NCBI GenBank assembly: GCA_019358895.1
Contig: JAHHIG010000001.1
Coordinates: forward strand, 434,001 to 498,000
DNA from: Tildeniella nuda ZEHNDER 1965/U140
GTDB taxonomy: Bacteria; Cyanobacteriota; Cyanobacteriia; Leptolyngbyales; Leptolyngbyaceae
Direction: 5' to 3'
DNA length: 64,000 nt
Shown here piece after piece: positions 16,700 to 26,262 of this stretch (its first letter is position 1; each line of letters opens with the position of its first letter). The position numbers were made by a program, and so were the translations under genes. The notes under the pieces are model-generated. The model saw nothing but the letters and a program-made list of their open reading frames with translations, was not told the origin of the DNA and did not search any database.

Positions 16700-18697
16700 A
16701 TGAGTATTTTCACGCTGCGATCGCTCCACAAAGACTTTGGCATCAAAGAGATTTTGCATGGTGCTAACTTTAGCCTCGATGATGGCGACAAGGTAGGACT
16801 TATTGGCACCAACGGTTCGGGTAAATCGACGCTGCTGAAGATGATCGCGGGACAAGAGTCGATCGACAGTGGCGAGATTCTTGTCAACGCTGGCGTTCGC
16901 ATTGTCTATCTACCACAGCAGCCTGAATTGGATGACGATCGCACTGTGCTGGAACAGGTCTTTGCCGACAGCGGCGATCAGATGACGCTGGTGCGAGAGT
17001 TTGAGGAAATTTCTGACAAGCTGGCGCACGGGCACGGCGATCAGGATCAACTGATGGCGAAGCTGTCCGATCTGACGCATCGCTTAGATGCCACTGGGGC
17101 ATGGGATCTGGAAACCAATGCCAAAATTATTCTGACCCGTCTGGGCGTTGAGGATTTTGATGCCAAAATTGGCGACCTTTCGGGCGGCTACCGCAAACGC
17201 ATTGCCCTGGCAGCCGCACTCTTGTCTGAACCCGATGTGCTGCTGATGGATGAGCCAACCAACCATTTAGATGCGCTCTCGGTGGAATGGCTGCAAAGCT
17301 ACCTCAACCGCTTTCGGGGTGCCCTGTTGCTCATTACCCACGATCGCTACTTCCTCGATCGTGTCACCAACCGCATTTTGGAAATCGATCGTGGCGATTT
17401 GTTCACCTACAGCGGCAACTATTCTTACTATTTAGAGAAAAAAGCACTGGCAGAAGATTCTGCCGCCAGCACCGAACGCAAGCATCAAGGATTACTGCGC
17501 CGCGAGTTGGAATGGCTGAAACGCGGTCCTAAAGCGAGAAGCACGAAACAAAAGGCGCGGATCGATCGCGCCCGTGCGTTGCAGGCAACCGAATTCAAAC
17601 AAGGTCACGGCAAAGTTGATATTGCCACGGCGGGACGACGCATCGGCAAGAAAGTGATTGAACTGGTGGATGTCTCAAAGGGCTATGGCGATCGCACCCT
17701 GATCAACGGCTTCACCTACGAATTTAGCCCCGAAGATCGCGTCGGCATCATCGGTGGCAACGGGGTTGGTAAATCTACCCTGATGGACATGATTACCGGA
17801 CGATCGCAGCCCGACTCTGGCACCGTCGAAATTGGCACCACCATCCACATCGGCTACTTCGACCAGCACTCCGACGATCTCACCCTCAACCCCGAACAGC
17901 GCGTCATCGACTACCTCAAAGATGTCGCCGAACTGGTAAAAATTGCCGATGGCACGGTTATCACAGCCTCCCAAATGCTGGAGCGCTTTCTGTTTCCGGG
18001 CAACCAACAGTACGCGCCCATCAACAAGCTTTCTGGTGGCGAAAAGCGCCGTCTCTTCCTGCTGCGAGTTCTCATGAGTGCCCCTAACGTCCTCATTCTG
18101 GACGAACCGACCAATGATCTTGATGTCCAGACTCTCGCCGTTCTAGAAGATTATTTAGAAGACTTCAACGGCTGCGTCATTGTTGTCTCGCACGATCGCT
18201 ACTTCCTCGATCGCGTCGTCGATACCATTTTCGCCTTCGAGCCTGATGGCACATTGCGCCAGTATCCAGGGAATTATTCGGTGTATTTGGACTATAAGCA
18301 GGCAGAGGAGAGTGAGGAGAGAGGAATGAGGGGTGAGGGGCAGGGGAGCAGAGGGGCAGGGGAGCAGGGGAGCAACGAGGCACCACTTCTAACAACTAAT
18401 AACCAACAACTAACAACTCCCCTACCTCAAAACTCAAAACTCTCTAGCAACGCGGCGCGAAGCGCTACTCAAAACTCAAAAAAGCTTTCTTACAAAGAAA
18501 AGCGCGAATTCGAGCAGCTTGAAACTCAAATTCCCGCAATGGAAGCGGAGAAAGAGCAAATTGAAAAAACCTTGTATGGTAAGCCGCCATCGGGTTTTAC
18601 GGAAGTACAAACGCTGTCTGCCCGCCTCGCCGAGTTGAATGCAGCGATCGACACTGCGACCGATCGCTGGTTAGAATTATCAGAACTGGAGTCCTAA
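16700..18697 (+). CDS. ABC-F family ATPase, Uup-like
   Basis: 665 aa with two ABC cassettes and no membrane domain. Cassette 1 has GTNGSGKST near 36-44, LSGGYRKRIALAAAL and LLMDEPTNHLD. Cassette 2 has GGNGVGKST near 350, LSGGEKRRLFLLRVL and LILDEPTNDLD. The inter-cassette P-site linker (ERKHQGLLRRELEWLKRG) and a C-terminal coiled coil (KREFEQLETQIPAMEAEKEQ) fit Uup. Members act on ribosomes or on DNA-related processes in the cytoplasm. A low-complexity insertion, codons about 535-594, separates cassette 2 from the coiled coil. It precedes a Uma2 gene by 19 bp. Confidence 0.94.
   Translation: MSIFTLRSLHKDFGIKEILHGANFSLDDGDKVGLIGTNGSGKSTLLKMIAGQESIDSGEILVNAGVRIVYLPQQPELDDDRTVLEQVFADSGDQMTLVREFEEISDKLAHGHGDQDQLMAKLSDLTHRLDATGAWDLETNAKIILTRLGVEDFDAKIGDLSGGYRKRIALAAALLSEPDVLLMDEPTNHLDALSVEWLQSYLNRFRGALLLITHDRYFLDRVTNRILEIDRGDLFTYSGNYSYYLEKKALAEDSAASTERKHQGLLRRELEWLKRGPKARSTKQKARIDRARALQATEFKQGHGKVDIATAGRRIGKKVIELVDVSKGYGDRTLINGFTYEFSPEDRVGIIGGNGVGKSTLMDMITGRSQPDSGTVEIGTTIHIGYFDQHSDDLTLNPEQRVIDYLKDVAELVKIADGTVITASQMLERFLFPGNQQYAPINKLSGGEKRRLFLLRVLMSAPNVLILDEPTNDLDVQTLAVLEDYLEDFNGCVIVVSHDRYFLDRVVDTIFAFEPDGTLRQYPGNYSVYLDYKQAEESEERGMRGEGQGSRGAGEQGSNEAPLLTTNNQQLTTPLPQNSKLSSNAARSATQNSKKLSYKEKREFEQLETQIPAMEAEKEQIEKTLYGKPPSGFTEVQTLSARLAELNAAIDTATDRWLELSELES
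18303..18480. repeat. low-complexity repeat block translated inside the ABC-F gene
   Basis: It contains GGGGCAGGGGAGCAGAGGGGC-type G-rich units, then CTAACAACTAATAACCAACAACTAACAAC, then CTCAAAACTCAAAA twice around AACGCGGCGCGAAGCGCTA. These are the same families of low-complexity sequence seen between genes at 16.5, 20.6 and 44.5 kb. Here they are read in frame as a Gly/Ser/Asn/Gln-rich linker. Confidence 0.8.
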
Positions 18698-18716
18698 TCC
18701 TTCACAGGTCAAAGCA

Positions 18717-19301
18717 ATGACGGCTCTCACCCTCAACTTAAGTCCTACTCTGAAACTGACCGACGACCAGTTCTATGACCTCTGCCAGCACAACCGAGAT
18801 TTACGCATCGAACGCACGACAAACGGAGAATTGATCATCATGGCTCCTGTAGGCGGTGAAGGTGGTTCACGCAGCGGTAGAGTCAATCAACAAGTGTTCA
18901 ACTGGACAGATGTAGATGATCGAGGCATTGCCTTCGATTCCTCCACGGGCTTTAAGTTGCCGAATGGTGCTGACCGATCGCCCGATGTTGCTTGGGTTAA
19001 ACGCGATCGGTGGGATGCCCTCACACTTGAACAAAAGCGCAAATTCCCGCCCCTCTGCCCCGATTTTGTCATTGAACTGCGCTCCGAAAGCGATTCCCTC
19101 CAAACCCTCCAGGCAAAAATGCAGGAGTACATCGAGAATGGTACGCGACTGGGTTGGCTCATTGATCCCAAACACCAGCGGGTGGAAATTTATCGTCCAG
19201 GACAAGCTGTCGAAAGTTTGCAAAAGCCAGAAACGCTCTCAGGCGAGGATGTCCTTCCAGGCTTTGTGTTGGCTTTGAAGCCCATCTTTAGCAGCATTTA
19301 A
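18717..19301 (+). CDS. Uma2 family (DUF820) endonuclease-like protein
   Basis: 194 aa, the usual size. Family signatures are TDDQFYDLCQHNRDLRIERT, GELIIMAPVGGEGGSRSGR, SPDVAWVKRDRWDAL, and the PD-(D/E)XK-like core CPDFVIELRSESDSLQTLQAKMQEYIENG, in which D, E and K/Q positions are conserved, followed by LGWLIDPKHQRVEIYRPG. The family is greatly expanded in cyanobacteria and is structurally a restriction-endonuclease fold with unsettled function. It lies 19 bp downstream of the ABC-F gene and is probably cotranscribed. Confidence 0.93.
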   Translation: MTALTLNLSPTLKLTDDQFYDLCQHNRDLRIERTTNGELIIMAPVGGEGGSRSGRVNQQVFNWTDVDDRGIAFDSSTGFKLPNGADRSPDVAWVKRDRWDALTLEQKRKFPPLCPDFVIELRSESDSLQTLQAKMQEYIENGTRLGWLIDPKHQRVEIYRPGQAVESLQKPETLSGEDVLPGFVLALKPIFSSI

Positions 19302-19471
19302 GCGCACGCAACACTACTTTTCTGGCTGATCCGGAACGGGGAGCAAACTTCTTGAGCGCGATCGCAAAGATACCGCTAAGTGAAAAGAGTCGGTAAAGAT
19401 CGAAAGAAAATTAACGATATTGTGTAGGCATTCACTAAGATCGACGCGACACGGATCTTCTAACGGAGCCA

Positions 19472-20563
19472 ATGCCGACGATGACTACTCCATCTCTAGT
19501 GCCCGTCATTCTCGCGGGAGGTAAAGGTGAGCGTTTCTGGCCCCTCAGTCGCAGAAATCGCCCCAAGCAATTTTTGAGCCTGGATGGTAGCGGTCGCAGT
19601 TTATTGCAGGCAACGGCAGAACGGTTATTGACGATCGCAGGCGGTTGGGAGTCCATTTGGGTTATCACTGCCTCGCATCTCGCAGATGGCGTGAGAGAAC
19701 AACTGCCTGATCTGCCTGAAGAGAACCTTCTGATCGAACCCGAAGGACGAGACACTGCCCCAGCCGTCACCTGGAGCACCCTGAAGATCGCCGAACGCTA
19801 TGGTAAAGATGTGGTAGTCGGCTTTTTCCCTGCTGATCACTGGATTGCTGATAAAGCGACCTTTGAGGCAACTCTAAACGCAGCCGCAGAGCTAGCAAGC
19901 AAAGAAGAGGCGATCGTCACGTTGGGCATTGCTCCCACCTTTGCGTCCACGGGCTATGGCTACATTCAAGCAGGCGAAACGATTGGCACGTATGGCACAA
20001 AGGCTGAGCAGGAAGGCTTTCCCGCTTATCGCGTCACCCGCTTTACCGAAAAGCCCGATCGCGACACCGCCGAACAGTTTCTTACTACGGGCAGCTTTAG
20101 CTGGAACAGTGGCATGTTCGTCTTTCGCGCTGGTGTAGCGTTAGACGAACTGCTGGTTTACGCGCCCGAAATTCTAAGCCCGCTAGAAGAACAAGGGGTC
20201 GATGCCTATCCCACCTTACCCAAAAAGAGTATCGACTACGCCTTGATGGAAAAAACCCAGCAGGCATACGTGCTGCCCGTTGCCTTTGGTTGGGATGATC
20301 TGGGCGACTGGAACGCGATCGAGCGCCTGCTCAAAGGCGAAGACTCCAACGTCGAACTCGCCAGACACGTTGGGCTAGACACCCACGGTGCACTCTTCTA
20401 CGCTACAGACCACGATGATCTCATCGTCACCATCGGTCTTGAAGATACAGTCATCGTGCGCGACGGCAAAGTTACCCTCATTGTCAAAAAAGACCGAACT
20501 CAAGAAATCAAGCAGGTATTGAAGGAAATTCAAGCCGATCCGCAGTTTAGAGACTTGCTCTAG
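19472..20563 (+). CDS. manC: mannose-1-phosphate guanylyltransferase
   Basis: 363 aa. The nucleotidyltransferase signature PVILAGGKGERFWPLSRRNRPKQFLSL occupies residues 9-35. Later blocks include EPEGRDTAPAVTW, FFPADHWIAD, FTEKPDRDTAEQFL and SGMFVFRAG, and the C-terminal part carries a left-handed beta-helix-like segment. It makes GDP-mannose from mannose-1-phosphate and GTP for polysaccharide and glycan synthesis. The protein lacks the C-terminal isomerase domain of bifunctional ManC/AlgA, so it is the monofunctional form. An inverted-repeat spacer separates it from the AarF-type gene. Confidence 0.93.
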   Translation: MPTMTTPSLVPVILAGGKGERFWPLSRRNRPKQFLSLDGSGRSLLQATAERLLTIAGGWESIWVITASHLADGVREQLPDLPEENLLIEPEGRDTAPAVTWSTLKIAERYGKDVVVGFFPADHWIADKATFEATLNAAAELASKEEAIVTLGIAPTFASTGYGYIQAGETIGTYGTKAEQEGFPAYRVTRFTEKPDRDTAEQFLTTGSFSWNSGMFVFRAGVALDELLVYAPEILSPLEEQGVDAYPTLPKKSIDYALMEKTQQAYVLPVAFGWDDLGDWNAIERLLKGEDSNVELARHVGLDTHGALFYATDHDDLIVTIGLEDTVIVRDGKVTLIVKKDRTQEIKQVLKEIQADPQFRDLL

Positions 20564-20641
20564 TTGTTAGTTTTTAGTGGTTAGTTGTTAGAGTCATTAC
20601 AATCGTCTGTTCGCTAACAACCAACAACTAACAACCAAAAA
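20563..20641. repeat. imperfect long inverted repeat between manC and the ABC1 kinase gene
   Basis: The left arm GTTGTTAGTTTTTAGTGG(TTAGTTGTTAG) is complementary to the right arm CTAACAACCAACAACTAAC(AACCAAAAAC), with a 21-base loop. It could stop or pause transcription, but no T-run follows. The same CAACTAACAACTAA words recur within the ABC-F gene and at 44524-44544. Confidence 0.75.
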
Positions 20642-20647
20642 CCCTAG

Positions 20648-22300
20648 ATGTTTTCTCGTATCGCCCAATCCAGTGCCCGCCAACGCGAAATTGCAGAAGT
20701 CGTCCTCCGCAATGGTTGGGGCTATATGCGGCGACTGCTGACCGGCACCAAAGCCGAAGAGCCGCAGCTACCACCGCCAGCCGTCCTCCGTAACATTCTG
20801 GTTGAACTGGGACCGGTCTACGTCAAGCTAGGACAGTTGCTCAGCACCCGTCCCGATTTGCTACCGTCAGAATATATTGCTGAACTGACCGCACTCCAGG
20901 CAGAAGTGCCTGCTGTTGCATGGCAAGAAGTGGAAGTCGTCATTCGGCAGCAGTTGCGTCGTCCGCTCGAAGAAGCGTTTATAACCATCAACCACATGCC
21001 CGTTGCGGCTGGCTCGATCGCCCAAACCCATCGGGCAACCCTGGCAGATGGGCGAGAAGTTGCGCTCAAAATCCAGCGTCCCGGCATTGAGGCGATCGTC
21101 GATCAAGATATTGCCCTCATTCGTACACTGGCAGATCTGGTTTCGCGTACCAATTTCGGTAAATACTACGACCTGAAAGCACTGGCAGAAGAATTTGCCA
21201 CCGCACTGCTGGCTGAGCTAGATTTCATGCAGGAAGCCACTCACACCGACCAACTCCGCAGCAACCTTTCCAGCAGCCGCTGGTTTGATCCTAAACGGTT
21301 GGTGGTGCCCGAAATTTATTGGGCGTTGACCACCGAAAAGCTGCTGGTGATGGAATGGTTGGACGGTGTGCCGCTGCTGCAAGGCAATTTCTCTGGCACG
21401 GGCTATGCTGGCGATGCTACGGCTGAACGTCGATCGATCGTCAGCCTCTTAGTGCAGGCATTCTTTCAGCAAATTTACATTGACGGGTTCTTCCACGCCG
21501 ATCCCCATCCCGGCAACCTGTTTTACCTCAAAGATGGTCGCGTTGCCCTACTGGATTGCGGTATGGTTGGTCGGCTCGATCCTCGCACTCAGCAGGTATT
21601 AACCGAAATGCTGCTGGCGATCGTCAATCTCGACGCTCAACGTTGCACTCAACTCACGCTGCAATTAGCCGAGTCGGTACAGCCCGTTAACCTGGCACAA
21701 CTGGAAAGCGACTACGATCGCCTGCTGCGTCGTTACTTTAACCTCAATCTGGCACAGGTCAACTTCAGCCAGTTGTTTTACGAAATTTTGCAACGAGCGC
21801 GGGCAAACCATCTGCGCGTTCCCGGCAACATGGGACTCTACGCCAAAACGCTGGCAAACCTGGAAAGCGTTGCCCGTAAGCTTGACCCCGAATTTAACCT
21901 GTCTGATCAGATCAAACCCTTAATGACCGACCTGTTTCGACGGCAATTGGTGGGTGAGGCACCCCTTCAGGCACTCTTACGCACAGCCTTAGACATCAAA
22001 ACCCTATCACTCCAATCGCCCCGTCAACTGGAACTGCTGCTCGATCGCGTCACCTCCGAAACCCTCCAGTGGAACCTGAACCTGCGCGATCTCGACCCCG
22101 TCCGCCGCAGCCTGGATGACTCTGCTAATCGCGTGTCGTTCAGCATTGTCGTGGGTGCTTTGATTATGGGTGCCGCCACAATTTTGGCGAACGATCGCAC
22201 AGGGCGGTTGTTTTGGGTCAGCAGCGCTCTGTTTTTCTCTGCCAGCTTTCTTGGTCTTTGGCTCATCGTGAGCATTCTGCGATCGGGGCGGCTTAGATAA
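20648..22300 (+). CDS. ABC1/AarF/UbiB atypical kinase family protein
   Basis: 550 aa. The family blocks are the KxGQ motif VKLGQLLSTRPDLLPSEYI, the A-rich loop VAAGSIAQTHRATL, the lysine strand REVALKIQRPG, the catalytic loop DGFFHADPHPGNLF near 278-291, and the metal-binding ALLDCGMVGRL. Two hydrophobic C-terminal segments (IVVGALIMGAATIL and LFFSASFLGLWLIVSIL) make a membrane anchor. Family members support quinone or tocopherol/lipid biosynthesis; in cyanobacteria and plastids they occur with prenylquinone metabolism. Which member this is cannot be told from sequence alone. Confidence 0.93.
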   Translation: MFSRIAQSSARQREIAEVVLRNGWGYMRRLLTGTKAEEPQLPPPAVLRNILVELGPVYVKLGQLLSTRPDLLPSEYIAELTALQAEVPAVAWQEVEVVIRQQLRRPLEEAFITINHMPVAAGSIAQTHRATLADGREVALKIQRPGIEAIVDQDIALIRTLADLVSRTNFGKYYDLKALAEEFATALLAELDFMQEATHTDQLRSNLSSSRWFDPKRLVVPEIYWALTTEKLLVMEWLDGVPLLQGNFSGTGYAGDATAERRSIVSLLVQAFFQQIYIDGFFHADPHPGNLFYLKDGRVALLDCGMVGRLDPRTQQVLTEMLLAIVNLDAQRCTQLTLQLAESVQPVNLAQLESDYDRLLRRYFNLNLAQVNFSQLFYEILQRARANHLRVPGNMGLYAKTLANLESVARKLDPEFNLSDQIKPLMTDLFRRQLVGEAPLQALLRTALDIKTLSLQSPRQLELLLDRVTSETLQWNLNLRDLDPVRRSLDDSANRVSFSIVVGALIMGAATILANDRTGRLFWVSSALFFSASFLGLWLIVSILRSGRLR

Positions 22301-22324
22301 GACCGATTCTTTAATGCTATGTGC

Positions 22325-22382
22325 GAGAAATAGTGATCGCACCTAAACAATCGTTACTGCACTTGAGAAATAGTGATCGCAC
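22325..22382. repeat. 18-bp direct repeat with internal palindrome
   Basis: GAGAAATAGTGATCGCAC occurs at 22325-22342 and 22365-22382. The first copy, together with the preceding GTGC, also forms a stem GTGCGA/TCGCAC. It lies in the 189-bp spacer downstream of the ABC1 kinase gene and may be a small dispersed repeat or a binding site. Confidence 0.65.
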
Positions 22383-22489
22383 TTGACTGTCACAACCACG
22401 CAAAAACGACGAGAATAACAGCAACGTAAAAATGACATAACTGTCACCATACTTTTCAGTGTTGTTGAGGTAGTCCTCCAGAGGCTTTA

Positions 22490-22882
<393 letters not shown>

Positions 22883-23082
22883 TAGCATTGGTATTACAGC
22901 ATTGACCACACTGCCGTGTTGGCAGTGCAGAAATATAGACAACGCGATCGGGGAGGTCTCAGCCAGCACCTCTGCTTGCTATGGAGTGGGGCAGACTAGA
23001 GACAGTACTGTTAGAGGCAGCCTTCTTGAGTCTGAACGCGCTTAATCTTCGCCATCAATATCGCAGCGATCGCGAACCTTTT

Positions 23083-23406
23083 ATGGATTGCCCTTACTGC
23101 CGCTCTACCCGCACAAGCCAATTGCAAAGCACAACAGACCTGGGCTATCTTGTGTTTCGCTGTAAGGAGTGATATCGCACCTTTACCGAACGCACGGGCA
23201 CTCCCTTCAATTTTATTGAGGTGCCCACCGATAGCGTGTTTCAAGTCTTACGGTGTCGGTTCCGCTACAAGCTGAGTTTCCGCGACATTTCAGAATTTTT
23301 CTTGCTGCGGGGGTTTGAGTTTACTCATGAAACGGTGCGCGATTGGGAAGAACGGTTTGCTTCAATCCTTGTAGAGCAGTTGAGGGCTAAACGCAAAGTA
23401 AAGTGA
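23083..23406 (+). pseudogene. IS6-family-like transposase, N-terminal remnant with internal stop
   Basis: From ATG 23083 the frame reads MDCPYCRSTRTSQ (zinc-ribbon knuckle) and FRCKE, then TGA at 23170-23172, then continues in the same frame with YRTFTERTGTPFNFIEVPTD, the DNA-binding helix region FRYKLSFRDISEFFLLRG and FTHETVRDWEERF, and stops at 23406. The TGA falls where a zinc-ribbon Cys (TGC/TGT) is expected. Everything beyond the first ~107 codons, including the DDE catalytic core, is absent. No terminal inverted repeats were identified. Confidence 0.85.
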
Positions 23407-23540
23407 ACCAGATCACTAGGTGCAGGGGTGAAACTCCTGGCTGGATCTAAACCTCTTCTTACAAATAATTAGGGCTACCTGTTTAGCTGCTAACTGAATC
23501 GTTGAGTCTTGCTCACCCATGATTCAGGATTGCTAAGGTC

Positions 23541-23685
23541 ACCTGATGTGCAACTAAAATCAGCCCTCATCCCCCAGCCCCTTCTCCCAAGGTAGGAGAA
23601 GGGGAGCAAGACTCCCTCAAAGTCCCTCTCTCGCTCTGGGAGAGGGATTTAGGGTGAGGGCGATCGGGAAAGTTGCACATCGCGT
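23541..23685. mobile_element. 145-bp MITE, copy 1, with target-site duplication
   Basis: The terminal inverted repeats are ACCTGATGTGCAACT on the left and, on the opposite strand at the right end, ACGCGATGTGCAACT. TAAGGTC flanks both ends (23534-23540 and 23686-23692), a 7-bp target-site duplication. The interior has CCTCATCCCCCAGCCCC and two nested hairpins (CTTCTCCCAAG/GGAGAAGG and CCCTCTC/GAGAGGG). There is no coding capacity. A second copy of exactly the same length is at 53482. Confidence 0.92.
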
Positions 23686-23699
23686 TAAGGTCAGTTACT

Positions 23700-26039
23700 T
23701 CAATCGCCAGTGGGTTGAAGCGACTGATAAATTGCATTCAGCTGAGCTTCAACGTCTAGCGGTCTGTTCGTAAACCGAATGTAGAAGCTGTGCTTCTCCG
23801 CTGGTCTTTCCAAGACTTTGGCATAGACATCTTCACTCAGCGATGTTTCGGTAGAACTGTCTGCTTCTTGAGCATCTCTGCTGTAGAGTTTTTTCAAAAC
23901 TCTATGTACCTTTTCTTGCTCATAGTTTTTGCTGCTGGCAGAGTCTTGCTGAGGAATATAAAGGTTTAGTTTGAGATTAGTCAACGGTGCTGGAATAGCG
24001 TGCGCCTCATCCAGACGCACTTCTGCTTCTTTGGCGGATAGTCTAACTAATTTTCCTTTCACTACCGTGCGATCGATTTGCTTCCCATCTAACGTGGCAT
24101 ATTGCATCACCATTGGATGCGGTAAGTCAAAGAAAATCTCTTCCTCTTTGGTTAAATGTAGATTGTACTTTCCACTCATGCCAACCACTTCATAGATCAT
24201 GATGGGATCATGCACACCTTTGGGTTGCACCTCTCGTTGTCCATCGGTAATTACAGTGGAACCTACTTCTTTGAGTGTCGCTTCGGTGGTAAAGATTTGT
24301 CCTCCCACTGTATAGCTCTCAACGCGGTAGGTCAGGTTCACCTGATCACCCACAATGCCATATTTGGTGCGTGTTTCAGACCCAATGTTGCCGACGACCA
24401 CCTCTCCAGTATTGATGCCGATGCCCATTTCTAGTTGAGGGAGTCCCAGTTGTCTCATTTTTTCATTGACTGGCTCCATCGCAAGCTGCATCGCTAGGGC
24501 ACAGGCGATCGCTCGAACCGCATCATCTTCGCGGGCAGTCGGAGCACCAAATAACACCAGAATGCCATCGCCCATAAATTCATCGATCGTGCCCTGGTAG
24601 CTGGTAATGACATCTGCCATATAGCCCAGGTAGAGGTTGATAATTCTAATCACTTCTTCGGGGGGTAAGCGCTCAGAGATGGCAGTAAAGCCTCGAATAT
24701 CGGAGGTGAGGATCGTAATTTTCCGTCGCTCACCACCCAGTTTTAGACCTTCGGGATTTTCCAGCAAGTTCGCCACAATTTCACTGGTGACAAATCGTCC
24801 AAACGCTTTGCGAATCTCGCCAGCCGAACGGGCAATGTAGGCAGTGACCACGATCGCAGAGCCAGTCAATGCCAGAATGGGAGGCACCAAAGGTATCCAC
24901 CAACCCGCTAAAAATGCCAGATAGCTACCGACCACTAAGCCGAGTGCCGCTAGAGCAATGCCCGCTGTCGTCCAGGGCGATCGTCTCGTCAGGCTGCCAC
25001 TGTACCGTTGTCTCCAGCTTAAGGTGGCACCGATCAACGCCCAACCAAAGATCCAGAGGCTTTCCCACTGCAAGCCCCAGGTTCTGATGAACGGGCGATC
25101 TTCTAATGCCGCACTCAAAATTTGACTGATGCTGTTGGCATGAATCACCACACCGGGCATCCGTCTGGTCGACGTGAACAAACTGCTGCTGTAAGGCGTG
25201 TAGAAGAGATCTTTCAAGCTTTCAGCCGTTGGACCAAGCAAAACAATGCGTCCCCGGAGCGAGTCTGGAGGGATGCGGTTCTCTAAAACATCCACCATCG
25301 ATAGGGTGGGAAAGCGCTGAATGGAACCCCGGTAATTCAACAGCACTTGATAGCCCTGATCTTCCGCTCGCACATACCCTCCGTCACTCGATTGAAATAA
25401 TGGCAAAACCGCAGGTCCGACCTTGACCAGATCATCTTTTGTTAAGCCTACGGAGATTCCTTGAGCCTTCAGGTGCAGGTCTGCCAGCTTGAATGCAAAG
25501 CTGAAGATGGCATCACCCTCTTCGGGTGATACATAAATAAGACCGCGACGAACCTTTCCATCCCGATCTAAGGGAAAGTCATTGACACCCACCTGATCCC
25601 GCTGCTTCAGTACAGGCGGTGGATTAACAGCATGGCTATCGATTTGTTCGGCGACCTTCTGCACCCCAATTAAGTAGGGAGTTGATTCGCATACCTTAAC
25701 GAACTCTTGATAACCCAGACCAACAGGCTTATCGCGGTAAAAGTCCAGTCCAATAGCGCTCGGCTGCTGTTTCTTCACATTATTGATGAGACGGGCTAAC
25801 ACGGCATCTGATGCGGGCCAATCGAGTTTTTGAATCTCTGGCTCATTTAGCTCAACAATGACAATGCGTGAGTCGATCGCTTCTTGAGGGCGCAGTTGAA
25901 AAAATTGATCGAGCGCTGCCATTTCCAACAGTTCTAACAGTCCTGTGAAACGGAGCGCCAGGACAAAGATAGTTACGCTGGGAGCCGTAATGAGAACACC
26001 ACGCCACTGCCAGAGTTGCCGCTTCAGTTGATCCCACAT
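23700..26039 (-). CDS. CHASE2-domain nucleotide cyclase with extra C-terminal domain
   Basis: 779 aa from the ATG at 26039; a GTG 13 codons upstream is possible. Residues 10-30 are a transmembrane segment, and about 45-320 form a CHASE2 sensor (IVIVELNEPEIQKLDWP, IGLDFYRDKPV, LRGRIVLLGPTAESLKDLFYT). Two or three membrane helices follow near 330-415. The class III cyclase domain then carries the metal Asp residues in TSDIRGFTAISERLP and GDGILVLFGAPTAREDDAV, and GIGINTGEVVVGNIGS. The last ~170 residues, after the cyclase domain, resemble a beta-barrel of PilZ type only weakly, and the RxxxR c-di-GMP motif is not evident. It probably makes cAMP from an extracytoplasmic signal. Confidence 0.9.
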   Translation of the reverse strand: MWDQLKRQLWQWRGVLITAPSVTIFVLALRFTGLLELLEMAALDQFFQLRPQEAIDSRIVIVELNEPEIQKLDWPASDAVLARLINNVKKQQPSAIGLDFYRDKPVGLGYQEFVKVCESTPYLIGVQKVAEQIDSHAVNPPPVLKQRDQVGVNDFPLDRDGKVRRGLIYVSPEEGDAIFSFAFKLADLHLKAQGISVGLTKDDLVKVGPAVLPLFQSSDGGYVRAEDQGYQVLLNYRGSIQRFPTLSMVDVLENRIPPDSLRGRIVLLGPTAESLKDLFYTPYSSSLFTSTRRMPGVVIHANSISQILSAALEDRPFIRTWGLQWESLWIFGWALIGATLSWRQRYSGSLTRRSPWTTAGIALAALGLVVGSYLAFLAGWWIPLVPPILALTGSAIVVTAYIARSAGEIRKAFGRFVTSEIVANLLENPEGLKLGGERRKITILTSDIRGFTAISERLPPEEVIRIINLYLGYMADVITSYQGTIDEFMGDGILVLFGAPTAREDDAVRAIACALAMQLAMEPVNEKMRQLGLPQLEMGIGINTGEVVVGNIGSETRTKYGIVGDQVNLTYRVESYTVGGQIFTTEATLKEVGSTVITDGQREVQPKGVHDPIMIYEVVGMSGKYNLHLTKEEEIFFDLPHPMVMQYATLDGKQIDRTVVKGKLVRLSAKEAEVRLDEAHAIPAPLTNLKLNLYIPQQDSASSKNYEQEKVHRVLKKLYSRDAQEADSSTETSLSEDVYAKVLERPAEKHSFYIRFTNRPLDVEAQLNAIYQSLQPTGD

Positions 26040-26091
26040 AAACTTACTCGCTAAAAGCTTGTTAAAAAATAACTGCACACTTTTGGATTGG

Positions 26092-26204
26092 CTATCAGCT
26101 ATCGGCTATCAGCTATCAGCTATCAGCCATCAGCTATCAGCCATCAGCCATCAGCTATTAGCTTTTCTCTGACCACTGACCACTGACCACTGACCACCGA
26201 CCGC
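26092..26204. repeat. two adjacent STRR heptamer arrays
   Basis: Ten units of C(T/C)ATC(A/G)G occupy 26092-26161, and after eight bases four units of TGACCAC and a variant CGACCGC occupy 26170-26204. Both fill the spacer between the asparagine synthetase stop and the cyclase start. Confidence 0.9.
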
Positions 26205-26262
26205 TAACAGCTACAAAACATAACATTGTTCCTTTACAGCTTCTAAGTATGCCCATCATACT

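Noticed and set aside
20563-20641. Rho-independent terminator after manC
   Set aside because: The arms are long but low complexity and A/T-C-rich, and no T-run follows; annotated as an inverted repeat only.
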